Made by a program: the position numbers and the translations under genes. Positions 62,572 through 64,000 of a stretch of DNA of 64,000 nucleotides are shown here, piece after piece. Under the pieces are notes generated by a model that worked only from the letters and a program-made list of their open reading frames with translations, did not search any database and was not told the origin of the DNA. The DNA is from Clostridium thailandense. Lineage in GTDB: Bacteria; Bacillota; Clostridia; Clostridiales; Clostridiaceae. The stretch lies in the NCBI RefSeq assembly GCF_019207025.1, contig NZ_JAEEGC010000072.1, positions 1 through 64,000 on the forward strand. Reading direction: 5' to 3'. Within the stretch, counting starts at the first letter, position 1. Every line of letters starts with the position of its first letter.

Positions 62572-63366
62572 CTAACAATCTGATTCTACATATGAAGAAA
62601 TCAAGTCAAAGAAATTAAAAGTCTTTTTACCTATAGGATAATAAAATTCCGGAGTATTTTCTGTAATTGCTTTAAACTCATAGCCTTCATCTTTATAGTA
62701 TTTTATTATGCTAGGCAATGCACTACAGGTATTTTTGTGCATGTAATCACAATGAAGAAGTAATATAATTGATGATATCTTTCCACTATTTTTAGTCGCC
62801 TGTCTATATAATTTGTTTGGAGAAGCTTTTGGATTTAAACCATCAACTGTTTCAGCATTCCAATCATATATTTTAAAATTACAACTGTGTATTGCATTAA
62901 GATACTCTTCATTAAGTCGTTTTCGGCTGCCTCCTGGAAATCTAATTATGTTAGGTGAAATTCCAGTTACTTCATTTACTTTATCACGACATTGTAGCAT
63001 TTCATTTATAAAACTACTCTTATTAGAATAAACTTTTTTGAATTTATGAGTGTAGGTATGTAATCCTATACTATGGTCCTCCTTATGAATTCTTTTAACC
63101 ACATCCTCTAAACCATTAATTTGGTTTCCTATAAGAAAAAAAGTTGCCTTCACGTTATTTTCTTTTAAAACATCTAATATTTTGCCTGTAATTATATCGC
63201 TAGGTCCATCATCAAAGGTTAAATAAATTACCTTTTTGTCACTACTGTCAGCGGTTAATTTGTTACTTGCGCCCTTGATATTGTTATCTTTCGCTATTAA
63301 TAAAAACCAGAAGAGAACTATAAAGAGAGTAATTAACATAATTTTTATGTATTTCAAAGCTTTCAT
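62572..63366 (-). CDS. Polysaccharide deacetylase (CE4, PdaA-like)
   Basis: The product has about 264 residues: one N-terminal membrane helix (about 8-26) and a CE4 NodB domain with TFDDGPSD at about residues 50-57, HTYTH at 103-107 for the metal, and the RFPGGSRKR motif. The later LLLHCDYMHKN supplies the catalytic histidine. It should remove acetyl groups from peptidoglycan sugars, as PdaA does in spore cortex or as vegetative wall deacetylases do. The start is uncertain: ATG 63366, or TTG 63357 with GGAG at better spacing. It is divergent from the CODH gene. Confidence 0.92.
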   Translation of the reverse strand: MKALKYIKIMLITLFIVLFWFLLIAKDNNIKGASNKLTADSSDKKVIYLTFDDGPSDIITGKILDVLKENNVKATFFLIGNQINGLEDVVKRIHKEDHSIGLHTYTHKFKKVYSNKSSFINEMLQCRDKVNEVTGISPNIIRFPGGSRKRLNEEYLNAIHSCNFKIYDWNAETVDGLNPKASPNKLYRQATKNSGKISSIILLLHCDYMHKNTCSALPSIIKYYKDEGYEFKAITENTPEFYYPIGKKTFNFFDLISSYVESDC

Positions 63367-63466
63367 CTCCAATTCTTAACGCTAAATAAATATATTACCT
63401 ATAACTTTATACCTACATAAAATATTAATAATAGAAAATTAGTACTACTTTTTTATTATTAATATT

Positions 63467-63490
63467 TTACCACTGCTTAATAAGTGGTAA
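63467..63490. promoter_or_regulatory. Inverted repeat in the deacetylase/CODH divergent region
   Basis: TTACCACT (63467-63474) and AGTGGTAA (63483-63490) are perfect arms around an 8-base loop. It may be an operator controlling either gene. Confidence 0.45.
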
Positions 63491-63549
63491 TTTCTACATT
63501 TATTTTAAAATCTAAAAAATACATAATTAGACCTATTTTAGGAAAATTT

Positions 63550-63573
63550 ATTATTGATAATAATATCAATAAT
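63550..63573. promoter_or_regulatory. Inverted repeat directly before the CODH ribosome binding site
   Basis: ATTATTGAT (63550-63558) and ATCAATAAT (63565-63573) are perfect arms six bases apart. The position 17 bases upstream of ATG and next to AAGGAG fits an operator or a 5' hairpin of the mRNA. Confidence 0.5.
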
Positions 63574-63590
63574 TAAGGAGTGAATATTTC

Positions 63591-64000
63591 ATGAGTGAAA
63601 CTATTTTGGAAAAGTCAGAAGGTAGGGTAAGTTATCATGATTCTGTAGAAGAAATGCTTAAAAGAATCAGAGAAGATGGGATGTCTAATACGTTTGATAG
63701 GTACGCACTTCAAGAAAAAATCAGGTGTAAATTTTGCCTTGAGGGTTTAAGCTGTCAATTATGTTCAAATGGGCCATGTAGAATAAGTGAAAAAACAGGG
63801 CAAACCAAAGGTGTTTGCGGGATAGCTGCTGATGCCATGGCAATGAGGAACTTTCTTCTCAAAAACATAATGGGTGCAGGTACATATAGTCACCACGCTT
63901 ATGAGGCCTTCAGAACATTAAAAGCTACGGCTGAAGGGAAAACTCCATTTAAAATTACAGACGTAGCTAAGCTTAAGTGGATGTGTGAAAAAGTAGGTAT
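63591..64000 (+). CDS. cooS: Carbon monoxide dehydrogenase catalytic subunit (5' part)
   Basis: The first 136 codons of an Ni-CODH are present; the gene runs past the window. Cysteines at 46, 49, 55, 58, 63 and 76 (RCKFCLEGLSCQLCSNGPCR, then VCGI) are in the places of the D and B iron-sulfur clusters. The cysteine that normally directly precedes the first B-cluster cysteine is serine (S54), and C46-x-x-C49 replaces it, so the D cluster may be a 2Fe-2S type. It interconverts CO and CO2 in the Wood-Ljungdahl pathway. ATG 63591 has AAGGAG upstream. Confidence 0.95.
   Translation, partial: MSETILEKSEGRVSYHDSVEEMLKRIREDGMSNTFDRYALQEKIRCKFCLEGLSCQLCSNGPCRISEKTGQTKGVCGIAADAMAMRNFLLKNIMGAGTYSHHAYEAFRTLKATAEGKTPFKITDVAKLKWMCEKVG

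Noticed and set aside
1-64000. Prophage, integrated plasmid or complete insertion sequence
   Set aside because: No integrase, transposase, terminase, capsid or replication genes were found on either strand; only small non-coding palindromic elements suggest past mobility.
1-64000. tRNA or rRNA genes
   Set aside because: No cloverleaf with a TTCRANYC T-loop and no rRNA-like stretch was recognised by eye; a tRNA search would be needed for certainty.

Overview
The window comes from a low-GC, anaerobic, spore-former-type Firmicute, most likely an acetogenic Clostridium of the ljungdahlii/carboxidivorans kind. The evidence is AT-rich DNA, strong GGAGG ribosome binding sites, a serine T-box, three clostridial-type chemoreceptors, a bifunctional AdhE, a two-gene SMS-type (SufBC-like) iron-sulfur module, and at the right edge the start of a carbon monoxide dehydrogenase catalytic subunit. 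Genus and acetogenic lifestyle are inferences; no rRNA or other marker gene is present.

Layout. 1-8.0 kb: small membrane protein, ABM monooxygenase with MarR regulator, DUF2156 protein, amino acid permease, secreted M16C zinc protease. 8.3-16.5 kb: orphan ClpP with a short AraC-type regulator, M20 amidohydrolase, chemoreceptor, DUF4153 membrane protein, and an unusual seryl-tRNA synthetase behind a T-box. 16.8-21.1 kb: DUF2087 regulator, DUF2500 protein, a three-gene DUF2089/SHOCT-like operon, and a DUF421-DUF4363 membrane pair. 21.3-26.0 kb: a signalling pair (REC-GGDEF-HD-GYP regulator and hybrid histidine kinase). 26.3-31.1 kb: MtaA/UroD-like methyltransferase, copper chaperone and CopA ATPase, YbaK deacylase. 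31.3-39.5 kb: an accessory zone with a conserved hypothetical gene, decayed gene fragments, a PadR/DUF2889 pair with matching operators, secreted papain-like protease, a chemoreceptor with a C-terminal sensor domain, YdbC, AlaX and TrmB. 39.8-47.9 kb: SelO, pentapeptide protein, YczE, L,D-transpeptidase with a disrupted start, six-repeat secreted protein, CBS protein divergent from a MarR gene. 48-54.5 kb: GNAT pseudogene, orphan Nif11-like peptide, palindromic mobile-like repeats, small chemoreceptor, EamA exporter, AraC regulator, MFS exporter. 54.5-64 kb: SMS Fe-S genes, adhE, RNase J, secreted amidase, polysaccharide deacetylase, CODH.

How the parts fit: CODH, AdhE and the Fe-S assembly pair fit carboxydotrophic, ethanol-forming metabolism. 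T-box SerRS, AlaX and YbaK deal with aminoacyl-tRNA supply and editing. Three chemoreceptors plus the kinase and c-di-GMP protein indicate strong environmental sensing. Secreted protease, amidase, transpeptidase and deacetylase act on the envelope.

The most unusual signals are noncoding. Imperfect palindromes at 782-851, 33819-33945 and 54224-54526 share a core near GACACTTAACTTATACTCCGG-like sequence, and there is a second palindromic element at 49045-49178 with related GGGCTGTT-type ends. I read these as a MITE-like or structured-repeat family that I cannot name. I found no CRISPR array, tRNA, rRNA, complete insertion sequence or prophage.
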